Part shown: one piece after another, positions 24,756-34,429 of the stretch
How the letters are laid out: the number at the start of each line of letters is the position of its first letter
How positions within the stretch are numbered: the first letter of the stretch is position 1
NCBI RefSeq assembly: GCF_025934275.1
Contig: NZ_JAICYI010000012.1
Location: 1 to 59,406, forward strand
DNA length: 59,406 bases
Reading direction: 5' to 3'
Source: Phenylobacterium sp.
GTDB taxonomy: Bacteria; Pseudomonadota; Alphaproteobacteria; Caulobacterales; Caulobacteraceae
Program-made: the position numbers and the translations under genes
Notes under the pieces: generated by a model
Databases searched by the model: none
What the model saw: only the letters and a program-made list of their open reading frames with translations
What the model was told of the DNA's origin: nothing

Positions 24756-25703
24756 ATGACCCGCCGGCTGATGGCCCGACTGCGCCGCATGGATTGGGAC
24801 CCCGCCCACTGGCTGCGCATGGGCCTGATCGTCACCGGCAAGGCGCTCGCCCGCATCTGGGGGCGCGATGTCATGCTCTACACCGGCGGGGTCTCGTTCT
24901 TCGCGCTCTTGGCCATTTTCCCGGCGCTGGCCATCATGGTCGGCCTCTACGGCCTCCTGGCCGATCCGGAGCAGGCGGCCCGGCTCGGACAGGCCCTCTC
25001 GGCGCTGGCTCCGCCCGGTGCGCGCACCCTGTTGCAAGGGGAGTTGGTGCGGCTGGTGGAAGCCTCGCACGTCGCGGTCTCCACCCAGAGCCTGCTCGCC
25101 CTCGTGGTCGGCGCCTACGCGGCCCACCGCGGCTTCAAGGCGCTGCTGGCCGGACTTTCCTTCGTGCATGACGAGGATGAGCCGCATGGCTTCGTGAGCT
25201 TCAACCTCCTGGCGCTGGCGGTGCTGGTGGCGAGCTTCGCGGCGATGGCGATCGTCTCATCGGTGTTCTTCGGCCTGCGGATCCTGGGCTCGGCCTTCGA
25301 TCTGCGGCCGCTCCGCGGCGTCTCCTGGCTGTTCAGCGAGTGGACCTGGGCCAGCGCCAGCCTGAGCATCGGGCTCTCCTTCGTCTACCGTTTCGCCATG
25401 TCCCGGCGGCCGGTCGTCTGGCGCGCCTCGGTGCTCGGCGGCGTGGTGGCGGCGGGCCTGTGCCTCTTCATGTCCTGGGCGATCGCCTTCTACGTCGAGA
25501 ACATCGCGCCCTTGGGAGCCACCTACGGCTCCATCGCGACGGTCGTGGCGTTTCTCATCTGGCTGTCGTGGAACGTGAACGCGATTTTCTTCGGCGGCGC
25601 GCTGGCGACCGAGGTGGAGCTCGCCATCGCCGCCAGCGCCCCCAGGCCGGCGCTCAAGGACCTCAGGGGCGCAAGGCCTATGGTTTCGCGACCAGGAAGC
25701 TGA
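24756..25703 (+). CDS. YihY/BrkB family inner-membrane protein
   Basis: A 315-residue membrane protein with about six hydrophobic segments, including YTGGVSFFALLAIFPALAIMVGLYG, the LALVVGAYAAHRGFKALL helix and TYGSIATVVAFLIWLSWN with ANAIFFGGALATEVE-type ending. This is the YihY/virulence factor BrkB family, once called ribonuclease BN; the function is not established. The 217 bases upstream contain nothing I recognise. The 3' end overlaps the convergent TusA-like gene by 26 bases. Confidence 0.9.
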   Translation: MTRRLMARLRRMDWDPAHWLRMGLIVTGKALARIWGRDVMLYTGGVSFFALLAIFPALAIMVGLYGLLADPEQAARLGQALSALAPPGARTLLQGELVRLVEASHVAVSTQSLLALVVGAYAAHRGFKALLAGLSFVHDEDEPHGFVSFNLLALAVLVASFAAMAIVSSVFFGLRILGSAFDLRPLRGVSWLFSEWTWASASLSIGLSFVYRFAMSRRPVVWRASVLGGVVAAGLCLFMSWAIAFYVENIAPLGATYGSIATVVAFLIWLSWNVNAIFFGGALATEVELAIAASAPRPALKDLRGARPMVSRPGS

Positions 25704-25908
25704 ACGCGCCGCCGCGCTCGTCGCGCGCGACGATCTCGGCCCCGATCTCGGCCGCGAAGTGGGGCACGTCGATACGCGCCATCGGATCGTCGGCCAGAAG
25801 GCGCACCCGCGCGCCGGGGCCGGCCGCCTCCAGGGCGCGGCGCAGGCGCAGCGTCGGCACCGGGCAGCGGTGGCCGCGGGCGTCCACCAGGATCTCGTCG
25901 TCCGCCAT
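25678..25908 (-). CDS. TusA-like sulfur carrier protein
   Basis: A 76-residue protein of the TusA/YedF/SirA fold. The conserved sulfur-carrying cysteine is in RCPVP (the CPxP motif, Cys about residue 15), followed by a helix and the VRLLADDPMA strand. Such proteins relay persulfide sulfur in the cytoplasm, for tRNA thiolation, molybdenum cofactor formation or sulfur oxidation. A tsd thiosulfate module lies about 30 kb away, so no local partner is evident. The gene overlaps the end of yihY by 26 bases on the opposite strand. Confidence 0.85.
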   Translation of the reverse strand: MADDEILVDARGHRCPVPTLRLRRALEAAGPGARVRLLADDPMARIDVPHFAAEIGAEIVARDERGGAFSFLVAKP

Positions 25909-25994
25909 CGCGCACGCCATAGGGCGCCGCGACCTTGAACCCAAGCTCTGCCTTTGCGCGTTGAGGCGAGGCGTGAGGGGCTGAGGGGAGCGGC

Positions 25995-27443
25995 ATGGCG
26001 TCCGAGGGGGAGGTCTTCGTCACCGACGTTCCGGCGCGGCTCGACCGGCTGCCGTGGAGTCACTTCCATTGGCTCGTGGTGGCGGCGCTCGGGATCACCT
26101 GGATCCTCGACGGACTGGAGGTGACGCTCGTCGGCTCGCTGTCCTCCGCGATCGCCAGTCCGCTGGCGCTCAATTTGACCGCCGCCCAGGTGGGCATGAC
26201 CGGCAGCGCCTACATCCTGGGCGCGGTGATCGGGGCGGTGGTGTTCGGCCGCCTCACCGACCGGCTGGGGCGGCGGCGGCTCTTCACGGTGACGGTCGGC
26301 ATCTACCTCCTGGCGACGATCGCGACGGGCCTGTCCTGGGGCTTCTGGTCGTTCGTGCTGTTCCGCTTCATCACCGGAGCGGGGATCGGCGGCGAGTACG
26401 GGGCGGTCAATTCGGCGATCCAGGAGCTGATTCCCGCACGCCGGCGCGGCTACACGGACCTGGCCGTCAACGGCACCTTCTGGGTCGGGGCCGCGATGGG
26501 CGCGCTGGGCTCGCTGGTGGTGCTCAATCCCGACCTGGTCCCCCAGGCCTGGGGCTGGCGGCTCGCCTTCCTGACCGGCGGCGTGCTGGCGGTGATCATC
26601 ATCTTCGTGCGACGCTTCATCCCGGAGAGCCCCCGCTGGCTGATGACCCATGGGCGGCCGGAGGAAGCGGCCGCCGTGGTCAGCGACATCGAACGCCGGG
26701 TGGAGCGACGCACCGCCCTGCCGCCGCTCGTCGAGCCGATTCCGACGCTGCGCTTCACGCGCCGGGGCGAAACCAACTGGCTGGAGATCGCCGCGACCCT
26801 GTTCCGCACGCATCCGAGGCGGACCGTGCTGGGCGTGGTGCTGATGGCCACGCAGGCCTTTTGCTACAATGCGATCTTCTTCACCTATGCGCTGATCCTG
26901 ACCAGGTTCTACGGGGTCCCCGACAAGAACATCGGCTACTTCATGCTGCCGTTTGCGCTCGGCAATGTGCTGGGGCCGCTGCTGCTCGGCCGGCTTTTCG
27001 ACAGCCTCGGCCGCAAGCCGATGATCGCAGCGACCTACGGCGTCGCCGGAGCCCTCCTTTGCATCACGGGCTGGTTGTTCGCCCGCGGCGCGCTCACCGC
27101 CGAGAGCCAGACCATCGCCTGGAGCGTGATCTTCTTCTTCGCCTCGGCGGCGGCGAGCGCGGCCTATCTCACCGTCGGCGAGCTGTTCCCGCTGGAGACC
27201 CGGGCGATCACCATTTCCCTGTTCTACGCCTTTGGAACGCTGCTGGGCGGGGTGGGGGGCCCGGCGCTGTTCGGCGCGCTCATCGACACCGGCGAGCGCG
27301 GCCAGATCTTCAAGGGTTATCTGCTGGGCGGCGGGCTCATGCTGCTGGCCGCGGTCGTGCAGCTGTGGCTGGGGGTCTCGGCCGAGCGGCGATCGCTGGA
27401 GAGCGTGACGCCGCCGTTGTCGATGCTGCCCCGCGAGCGGTGA
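25995..27443 (+). CDS. MFS transporter, sugar-porter/metabolite:H+ symporter-like
   Basis: A 482-residue major facilitator protein with about 12 transmembrane helices. The family signature between helices 2 and 3 is GRLTDRLGRRRLFT, repeated after helix 8 as GRLFDSLGRKPMIA. The RFIPESPRWLMTHGR motif before the central loop is typical of the sugar porter and aromatic acid/metabolite symporter subfamilies. The substrate is unknown. It is divergent from the TusA-like gene (86-base gap) and ends 3 bases before a convergent small gene. Confidence 0.9.
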   Translation: MASEGEVFVTDVPARLDRLPWSHFHWLVVAALGITWILDGLEVTLVGSLSSAIASPLALNLTAAQVGMTGSAYILGAVIGAVVFGRLTDRLGRRRLFTVTVGIYLLATIATGLSWGFWSFVLFRFITGAGIGGEYGAVNSAIQELIPARRRGYTDLAVNGTFWVGAAMGALGSLVVLNPDLVPQAWGWRLAFLTGGVLAVIIIFVRRFIPESPRWLMTHGRPEEAAAVVSDIERRVERRTALPPLVEPIPTLRFTRRGETNWLEIAATLFRTHPRRTVLGVVLMATQAFCYNAIFFTYALILTRFYGVPDKNIGYFMLPFALGNVLGPLLLGRLFDSLGRKPMIAATYGVAGALLCITGWLFARGALTAESQTIAWSVIFFFASAAASAAYLTVGELFPLETRAITISLFYAFGTLLGGVGGPALFGALIDTGERGQIFKGYLLGGGLMLLAAVVQLWLGVSAERRSLESVTPPLSMLPRER

Positions 27444-27446
27444 GGC

Positions 27447-27701
27447 TCAGCCTACCTGTCGCAGCGGACTGCGCCGCCGCTCCGCCTTCACCAGCCGCCA
27501 CCCGTCGCGGGTGAGCACGAAGGCGTGCGGCGAGCCGTGCCAGCCGTTCGCCGCGGCGGCGCTGCCGGCCCGCTGCAGGAGCCTGCGCCCGCAGAGCCTG
27601 AGGCACAGGCCCAGTGAACCCGCGTCGCGGTCCACCAGCGGGCCGTCGAGGGCCGCCAGGAGCAGGGTGCGTTCGTCGGCTGACAGATCGTGGTCGCTCA
27701 T
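27447..27701 (-). CDS. Small hypothetical protein
   Basis: An 84-residue Leu/Arg-rich protein with no recognised family. It has an acidic N-terminus (SDHDLSADERTLLLAALDG), a helix with two cysteines (LGLCLRLCGRRLL) and a C-terminal strand-like segment (AFVLTRDGWRLVKAE). It fills the space between the MFS gene and the upstream region of the formaldehyde dehydrogenase. Its coding status rests on length, an ATG start and the close fit with the MFS stop codon. Confidence 0.55.
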   Translation of the reverse strand: MSDHDLSADERTLLLAALDGPLVDRDAGSLGLCLRLCGRRLLQRAGSAAAANGWHGSPHAFVLTRDGWRLVKAERRRSPLRQVG

Positions 27702-27881
27702 GGCGGTCTAACGCCGCCGACCGAATCCCGTTTCCCCGGCGGAGCTTGTCAGGCGCAGGAACGCCGGCGGATCGTCATGAGGAGAGGCTGTCGGCGAAGC
27801 GGATCGCATAGGTGGACGCAAAGCCGCTTCACAACGGCCTGGGCTTACGAAAAGCTCGCGCGCCGCTGAGAGGGGGAGCCC

Positions 27882-28987
<1,106 letters not shown>

Positions 28988-28991
<4 letters not shown>

Positions 28992-29731
28992 AGCGTCAGC
29001 ATCCCGCCTTCCGGGGCCGGGCGGGCGCGCTGGTTGTAGAGCAGCTTGCGGCGGCGATCCTGCTCCTCGGGCGGCAGCTTGGTCGGATCCTCCGGCGTCA
29101 CGCCGGCGGTCACCGCCATGCCCTTCTGCACCGCCGGCCGGGCGGACAGCTCCTCGTACCAGCGCTTGAAGTACTTGAACTCCTCGAGGTCGACGCCGCG
29201 CATCTGGAAGTTCACGCTCCAGGGATAGCAGATCATGTCGGCGATCGTGTAGTCGTCGCCCGCCAGGTAGCGGCGATCATAGAGGCGGATGTTCATCACC
29301 CCGTAGAGCCGGTGCACCTCGTCGGCGAAGCGCTTCCTGGCGTACGACTGGTCGCCGGCGCTTTCCGGCGTGCGGCCGAAGTGGCCCTGCTCGCCGAACT
29401 TCGGACCCTGGTTGGCCATCTGCCACATGACCCACTGGGCGACCTCGTACTTGCCGCGAACATCCTGCGGCCAGAAGCGGCCCTCCTTCTCGGCGAGGTA
29501 CATCATGATCGCGCCGCTCTCGAAGATGCTGATCGGGGCGCCGCCGCCCTTGGGCTCGGTGTCGACCATCGCCGGCATGCGGTTGTTCGGGCTGATCTTC
29601 AGGAACTCCGCCTCGAACTGATCGCCGCGGCCGATCTGCACCGGGACGATCCGGTAAGGGACGCCCAGTTCCTCCAGCAGGATCGTCACCTTCTTGCCGT
29701 TTGGCGTGGGCCAGTAGTGCAGCTCGATCAT
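28988..29731 (-). CDS. Glutathione S-transferase family protein (YghU/Ure2p-like)
   Basis: A 247-residue glutathione S-transferase. The thioredoxin-fold N-terminus contains WPTPNGKKVTILLEELG and the glutathione-binding ISPNNRMPAMVD and FESGAIMMYLAE (the Glu-Ser pair). The helical C-terminal domain carries GDDYTIADMICYPW. TPNGKK and the extended C-terminus resemble the YghU/YfcG disulfide-bond oxidoreductase branch. It converges on the glutathione-dependent formaldehyde dehydrogenase and shares CTAG with it. The start is ATG 29731. Confidence 0.88.
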
Positions 29732-29879
29732 CGCAGGCGTCTCCGAACGACCAGGGAAAATGCGGCGCAACCCTAGGCCGCGGAGGGGGGCTCGCAAGCG
29801 GACAAAAGCTGATGCCCCCTTGAGCCTCGGCTGAAACGGCGTGGTCAACAGAAAATACACCAAGGAATTCAGCGCAATA

Positions 29880-29894
29880 TTAAACGCGACCTAA
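29880..29894. promoter_or_regulatory. Candidate CtrA-binding site upstream of TadG-like gene
   Basis: TTAA-acgcgac-CTAA matches the Caulobacterales CtrA consensus TTAA-N7-TTAA with one mismatch. It lies 38 bases ahead of the ATG of the TadG-like gene, in the most A+T-rich intergenic stretch of the window (29732-29932). In Caulobacter, CtrA controls pilus genes, so the context fits. The call rests on one near-match and would need footprinting. Confidence 0.4.
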
Positions 29895-29932
29895 GAGCCT
29901 GCCCGTCTCACGCGAAATTGGGCGCTCGACAG

Positions 29933-31189
29933 ATGTTCAGCCTTCGCCATGCTTTTCAGATCCCTGCCGCGGTTGCGGCGCGCTTGCGGCGCGACCGGCG
30001 CGGCAACGTCGCGATCGTCTTCGCGCTCGGCATGCCGATGGTGGCGGCCGGCGCCGCGTTCAGCGTCGAGACCAGCTACGACTACTACCAGCACCAGCGC
30101 CTGCAGGCCGCCGCCGACGCCGCGGCGTTCTCGGGCGCGCTCGAGGTGGTCAACGGCTCGGACTCCACCACCGTCACGGCTGCGGCCAACAAGGCGGCGA
30201 CCGACAACGGCTGGGACAGCTCCGCAGGCACGATCACCGTCAACACCCCGCCGCTCAGCGGCCCCAACCAGGTCCCGCAGGCCGTCGAGGTGATCCTCAC
30301 CCGCAACCAGCCTCGCTACTTCACGGCCTTGTTCGTGGGCCAGCCGATCGCCCTGAAGCGGCGCGCGGTCGCCAAGTACCAGACCGCCGCCAACGCCTGC
30401 GTCGTGGCGCTCAGCCGCTCCGCCAGCCGCGCCATCGACGTGACCGGCAACGCGACCATGACGCTCGCCGGCTGCGACGTGGCCTCCGACTCCACCGCCA
30501 GTGATGCGATCCACACCTGGGGCTCCGCCACGGCGGTCGCCGATTGCGCGTTCTCGGTCGGCGGCATCGCCAACAACGGCGCCTTGACGCTCGCGGAATG
30601 CCCCGGCGGCATTAGCGGCGCCCAGAATGTCCCCGATCCGTTCAGCGCCTTGCCCACCCCCGCCGTCCCCGGAAGCTGCATCGCCACCTCCAGCTACAAC
30701 GGCGCGTCGCTCAGCCCGGGCTACTATTGCAATGGGCTGACTCTCAAGGGGACGGACACGCTCGCGCCGGGCGTCTACTACATCTCCGGCGGTGGCTTCT
30801 CGGTCAACGCCAACGCCAACGTCAGCGGCTCCGGCGTGACCATCTACCTGAGCGGGACCGCCCGGGTGAGCATGCAGGGCACCGCCGACGTCCAGCTGCG
30901 CGCGCCGACCACCGGAACCTACTCGGGGATCCTGTTCTTCGGCGATCGCGCCAACTCGGCGACGACCTCCAACATCTTCAACGGCGACTCCGCCTCGCGG
31001 CTGACCGGCGACCTCTATTTCCCGACCCAGGCGGTCAGCTACAACGGCAACTTCTCCGGCATCAACGGCTGCACCTACGTGGTCGCCAACACGATCAGCT
31101 GGTCCGGCAGCAGCACGTTCAGCGTCGATTGCACGACGCAGGGCATGCAGAAGATCCCGGCCCGCGACCTCGTCAAGCTGGTGGAATGA
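29933..31189 (+). CDS. TadG-like pilus-assembly/surface protein
   Basis: A 418-residue protein. A basic N-terminus (RLRRDRRGN) leads into one transmembrane helix (VAIVFALGMPMVAAGAAF) and the SYDYYQHQRLQAAADAAAFSGAL motif, the TadE/TadG-like N-terminal signature. The rest is a long Ser/Thr/Gly/Asn-rich beta region with several cysteines and repeated strand-turn units such as LSPGYYCNGLTLKG and LAPGVYYISGGG. It probably faces the periplasm. The start is ATG 29933, with a TTG 15 bases earlier as an alternative. It heads a three-gene operon with two TadE-like proteins. Confidence 0.85.
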   Translation: MFSLRHAFQIPAAVAARLRRDRRGNVAIVFALGMPMVAAGAAFSVETSYDYYQHQRLQAAADAAAFSGALEVVNGSDSTTVTAAANKAATDNGWDSSAGTITVNTPPLSGPNQVPQAVEVILTRNQPRYFTALFVGQPIALKRRAVAKYQTAANACVVALSRSASRAIDVTGNATMTLAGCDVASDSTASDAIHTWGSATAVADCAFSVGGIANNGALTLAECPGGISGAQNVPDPFSALPTPAVPGSCIATSSYNGASLSPGYYCNGLTLKGTDTLAPGVYYISGGGFSVNANANVSGSGVTIYLSGTARVSMQGTADVQLRAPTTGTYSGILFFGDRANSATTSNIFNGDSASRLTGDLYFPTQAVSYNGNFSGINGCTYVVANTISWSGSSTFSVDCTTQGMQKIPARDLVKLVE

Positions 31190-31608
31190 CCATGCGGCGC
31201 TTCCTGTCCTTCTTCACCGACCGGCGCGGTGTCTCGGCCCTCGAGTTCGCGCTGATCGCGCCCATCCTGTCGAGCGTGCTGATCCTCGGCTGGGATGGCT
31301 GGATGATGATCAACCAGACGACCGACATGCGCACGGCCGTGCAGACCGGCGCGCGCTACTACCAGATCGGCGGCAGCGACGACGCCGCCGCCAAGACCGC
31401 CGCGCTCGCCGCCTGGGTCCACAAGCCGGCCGACGGCGCGCTCACCGTGGCCCGCGTCTGCTACTGCGGGACCGCGGCCAACGACTGCAGTTCAACGTGC
31501 GCGAGCGGCACGCCCAGCACCTATCTCACGCTGACCGCCACCAGCACCTTCTCGGGGGCCATCGAACACAAGGCGCTCACCCAGTCGGAGGTGATCCGTG
31601 TCCGCTGA
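31186..31608 (+). CDS. TadE-like pseudopilin family protein
   Basis: A 140-residue protein with the TadE signature: FFTDRRGVSALEFALIAPIL, where the Gly/Val...Glu-Phe pattern resembles the prepilin-peptidase processing region and leads into a single hydrophobic helix. The C-terminal part has three or four cysteines (VCYCGTAANDCSSTC) that may form disulfides in the periplasm. The ATG overlaps the TadG-like stop as ATGA; an in-frame ATG at 31192 is the alternative start. It is followed by a second, overlapping TadE-like gene. Confidence 0.87.
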   Translation: MTMRRFLSFFTDRRGVSALEFALIAPILSSVLILGWDGWMMINQTTDMRTAVQTGARYYQIGGSDDAAAKTAALAAWVHKPADGALTVARVCYCGTAANDCSSTCASGTPSTYLTLTATSTFSGAIEHKALTQSEVIRVR

Positions 31609-31996
31609 GCGGAACCGCCTGGCCGACGACCGAGGCGCCTCGGCGGTGGAGTTCGCGCTCCTCGCGCCCATGCTGCTGATCTTCCTGTTCGGCATCTTTC
31701 AGCTGGGCCTGGCGCTGCACTACGGCGCGAATGTGCGCTGGGCGCTGGAAAACAACGCCCGCACCCTGCTGCTGACGCCGGACACCACGCAGACCCAGCT
31801 CAAGACCGCGATGCTGGCCAATCTTTCGGACGTGCCCAACACCGGCTCGCTGGCCGTGACCCTGACGACCGATAACACCGACCCGAGCGCCAAGATGCTG
31901 AAGGCGACCTCGGCCTACACCTATCCGCTGTCGATCCCCATGCTGCCGAGCGTCGATCTGACGTTCAACGCCAACGTGACGGTGCCCGCGCCCTAG
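31598..31996 (+). CDS. TadE-like pseudopilin family protein
   Basis: A 132-residue protein with the same N-terminal layout as its neighbour: LADDRGASAVEFALLAPMLLIFLFGIF, where Glu follows the processing-site-like Gly-Ala-Ser-Ala-Val. A LALHYGANVRWALENNARTLL helix and a Thr-rich beta tail follow. It starts at GTG 31598 inside the end of the previous gene (11-base overlap). No tadA, tadB, tadC or secretin gene is in the window, so this trio would need the export machinery encoded elsewhere. Confidence 0.88.
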   Translation: MSAERNRLADDRGASAVEFALLAPMLLIFLFGIFQLGLALHYGANVRWALENNARTLLLTPDTTQTQLKTAMLANLSDVPNTGSLAVTLTTDNTDPSAKMLKATSAYTYPLSIPMLPSVDLTFNANVTVPAP

Positions 31997-32334
31997 CGGA
32001 CGGCGCCCACCAGCATCAGCAGGACCACCAGCCCCAGGCCCAGGCCCGCCGCGCCGGCCTTCAGCGCGAACATCTCCTCGGGGTTGTAGTCGGCCCACAG
32101 CTTCGCCTGGCGGCGCCACTCGCGCGCGATGGAGCCGGCGTCGGTGTCGTCGACCTCCGTGTCGCGGCCGAACTCCGTCGGGACCAGGTCGAAGCGGTCG
32201 GCTAGCCGGTGCAGCCAGAGCACCGTCGCGTCGCCGGCCCGCCGGAGCCGCGAACGGGCGCCTCGCGGCGCCGGCGGCGTGTCCGCGATGTCCTGCGAGG
32301 GGGCTTCGAGCTCGGGTCGCGGCGGCGGATTCAT
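31993..32334 (-). CDS. Small C-terminally membrane-anchored hypothetical protein
   Basis: A 113-residue protein with a Pro-rich, charged N-terminal half (PPPRPELEAP, RGARSRLRR), a middle helix and one hydrophobic C-terminal segment (AAGLGLGLVVLLMLVGAV). It is therefore probably tail-anchored in the inner membrane. The ATG at 32334 has GGTGGGAG about 9 bases upstream. No family is recognised. Its stop shares the palindrome CTAG with the convergent TadE-like gene. Confidence 0.6.
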   Translation of the reverse strand: MNPPPRPELEAPSQDIADTPPAPRGARSRLRRAGDATVLWLHRLADRFDLVPTEFGRDTEVDDTDAGSIAREWRRQAKLWADYNPEEMFALKAGAAGLGLGLVVLLMLVGAVR

Positions 32335-32467
32335 GGTCGGCGCTCCCACCTGCGGTGATCAACTGCGCAGCTTCGCCATGGTTCCGCGGCGGCGCCGCCG
32401 GCTCCGCGCAGCGCGTTCGCGGGAACCTACGAACGGCGGAGCTTCTTTCATCCCACCGGAGATGGAC

Positions 32468-33181
32468 ATGCCGCTGGTTCCCACCTGGCCGGATATCCTG
32501 CTGCGCCTGGGCCTGGCCGTCGCCGCCGGCGCGGCGGTCGGCTTCAATCGCGAGGAGCGGAGCCAAGCCGCGGGGCTGCGCACGACGATGCTCGTCTGCC
32601 TCGCCGCCGCCCTGATGATGGTGCTGGCGAACGAGCTCCTCGACACCACGGGCAAGGATGCGTCCAAGTTCGCGCAGATCGACGTGCTGCGCCTGCCGCT
32701 GGGCGTGCTGTCCGGCATTGGGTTCATCGGCGGCGGCGCCATCGTCAGGCGCGGCGACATCGTCACCGGCGTCACGACCGCGGCCACCATCTGGTTCATG
32801 ACCTGCGTCGGGTTGTGCTTCGGAGCCGGCCGGCTGGGCCTCGGCGTCGGCGCGACCGTGACGGCGCTCTTCGTGCTGTGGGTGCTGAAGTGGGCCGACC
32901 TGAGGATCCCGCGAAAATTCCACGCCACGTTCAGCGTGCGCGCCCAGCGAAGCGGGCTCGCCGAGGGCGATCTGCGCCGGGAGCTGGCCGAGGCCGGCAA
33001 CCGCATCATCGCCTGGGGCGTCACCTACGAGGACGGAGGCCGCAGCTACGAGGCCCGCGCCGAGGTGGAATGGCGGGGCCGCCAGGAGGAGCGCGGCCGC
33101 GAGCCCGCATTCGTCAAGGCGATCGCCGAGCGCCCCGCCGTGCTCCGCGCCGAGTGGGCCCCGAAGCCGACGGACGGGTGA
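32468..33181 (+). CDS. MgtC/SapB family membrane protein
   Basis: A 237-residue protein with an N-terminal MgtC domain of about four or five transmembrane helices. The signatures GFNREERSQAAGLRTTMLVCLAAALMM and GVLSGIGFIGGGAIVRRG with VTGVTTAATIW are clear. A soluble ~80-residue C-terminal domain follows. Family members affect growth in low magnesium and modulate F-type ATPase or transporters. I prefer ATG 32468 because GGAG is 6 bases upstream; ATG 32462 is also in frame. Confidence 0.88.
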   Translation: MPLVPTWPDILLRLGLAVAAGAAVGFNREERSQAAGLRTTMLVCLAAALMMVLANELLDTTGKDASKFAQIDVLRLPLGVLSGIGFIGGGAIVRRGDIVTGVTTAATIWFMTCVGLCFGAGRLGLGVGATVTALFVLWVLKWADLRIPRKFHATFSVRAQRSGLAEGDLRRELAEAGNRIIAWGVTYEDGGRSYEARAEVEWRGRQEERGREPAFVKAIAERPAVLRAEWAPKPTDG

Positions 33182-33253
33182 ACCGCCCGCCCATCCCGCT
33201 CGGGCGCCGCCCCGAGACATCCCGCATCGGACCTCGTCAATGCGCAATGGGGA

Positions 33254-33343
33254 TGGCGGACGGGGTGGGATTCGAACCCACGGTGGACTTTCACCCACGG
33301 CGGTTTTCAAGACCGCTGCCTTAAACCACTCGGCCACCCGTCC
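33254..33343 (-). tRNA. tRNA-Ser (anticodon TGA)
   Basis: A 90-base minus-strand tRNA with a long variable arm as expected for serine. The acceptor stem is GGACGGG paired with CCCGTCC, the anticodon loop is CTTGAAA with anticodon TGA, and the T arm is GTGGG-TTCGAAT-CCCAC. CCA is encoded (33254-33256). A GCTATAGG -10-like element lies just upstream (read on the minus strand), but I see no good -35. Confidence 0.97.
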
Positions 33344-33432
33344 GGCGAGCGCCTATAGCAGCGTGCGGGGCGGCGGCGCATCCGCAACGGACGGTTAACC
33401 GCGCCGCAAGCTTCGCCGGTCAAGCTCGGGCC

Positions 33433-34380
33433 ATGCAAAGCTTTCCCCAAGGTCCGCAACCCGCCGCGCGGCGGGCCTGGCGCATGGGCGCCGTGCTCCT
33501 GGCGGGCGCCTCGCTGGCCGCCTGCGCCAGCGTGACGCCAAGGTACGCGGTCCGCGAACCTGCGGCCGGGCCGCCGGTCGGCGGCGGGCAGGGGTACAAG
33601 ACCGGCGCGCCCTATCAGGTGGGCGGCATCTGGTACTTCCCGCACGAACAGCCGGATTACGACCAGACCGGGGTCGCTTCCTGGTACGGCGACGCCTTCA
33701 ACCTGAGGCCCACGGCGGACGGCGAGATCTTCGACAAGGACCTGCCGAGCGCCGCCCACACGACCCTGCCGCTGCCCTCGCTGGTGGAAGTGACCAACCT
33801 CGACAACGGCCGCAAGCTGGTGGTGCGGGTGAACGACCGCGGCCCGTTCGTCGGCGGCCGGATCATCGACCTCTCCCACGAGGCGGCCCGGCAGCTGGGC
33901 TACGATCGCGCGGGGCTGGCGCGCGTGCGCGTCCGCTATGTGGGGCCTGCGCCGCTGAGGGGCGAGGAGACGCTGCGCTACGCCCGCGCCCGGATCCCGG
34001 CCAGGGCCGCGCCCGCGCAGGAGCCGCAGGCCGCCCCCGCCTCGACGCCGCTCGTCAAGCCGCCGGCGCCGGTGATGGTGGCCGAGCTGAAGCCGCTGCC
34101 GGCGCCGATCCCCGCTCCGCCTCCCGCCGACGCTCCGCCGGCGGCCGCCCCGGGCGGGTTCAAGGTGCAGGCCGGCGCCTTTGCGAGCGCCGAGAACGCT
34201 CAGCGCGCCGCCGACCGGCTGGCCGTCGCCGGCCACGCCGCGGTCGAGCCGATCTCGCGCGGCGGGGTCACGTTGTGGCGGGTGGTGCTGGACGGCGCCG
34301 CCGACGAGGATGCGGCCGAGGTCCTGCGCGAGAAGGCGGCCGGAATCGGCTTCGCCGACGCCCGGGTGATCGGTCCCTGA
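33433..34380 (+). CDS. rlpA: RlpA-like septal lipoprotein (DPBB and SPOR domains)
   Basis: A 315-residue lipoprotein. The lipobox is LAAC near residue 32 after a short hydrophobic signal. The double-psi beta-barrel RlpA domain covers about residues 75-175 (GVASWYGDAFNLRPTADGE, then VRVNDRGPFVGGRIIDLS, with the catalytic-region Asp). A Pro/Ala linker leads to a C-terminal SPOR domain (GGFKVQAGAFASAENAQRAADRL) that binds denuded septal peptidoglycan. In Pseudomonas RlpA is a lytic transglycosylase. It is 49 bases upstream of tmk. Confidence 0.92.
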   Translation: MQSFPQGPQPAARRAWRMGAVLLAGASLAACASVTPRYAVREPAAGPPVGGGQGYKTGAPYQVGGIWYFPHEQPDYDQTGVASWYGDAFNLRPTADGEIFDKDLPSAAHTTLPLPSLVEVTNLDNGRKLVVRVNDRGPFVGGRIIDLSHEAARQLGYDRAGLARVRVRYVGPAPLRGEETLRYARARIPARAAPAQEPQAAPASTPLVKPPAPVMVAELKPLPAPIPAPPPADAPPAAAPGGFKVQAGAFASAENAQRAADRLAVAGHAAVEPISRGGVTLWRVVLDGAADEDAAEVLREKAAGIGFADARVIGP

Positions 34381-34429
34381 GCGTCCTGAGCCGGCTGGAC
34401 TTCCGCTGCGAAGCGGCCATCTTGGACTC

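Noticed and set aside
33390..33400. TTAACC half-site upstream of rlpA as a CtrA site
   Set aside because: There is no second half seven bases away; one TTAA is too weak to call.
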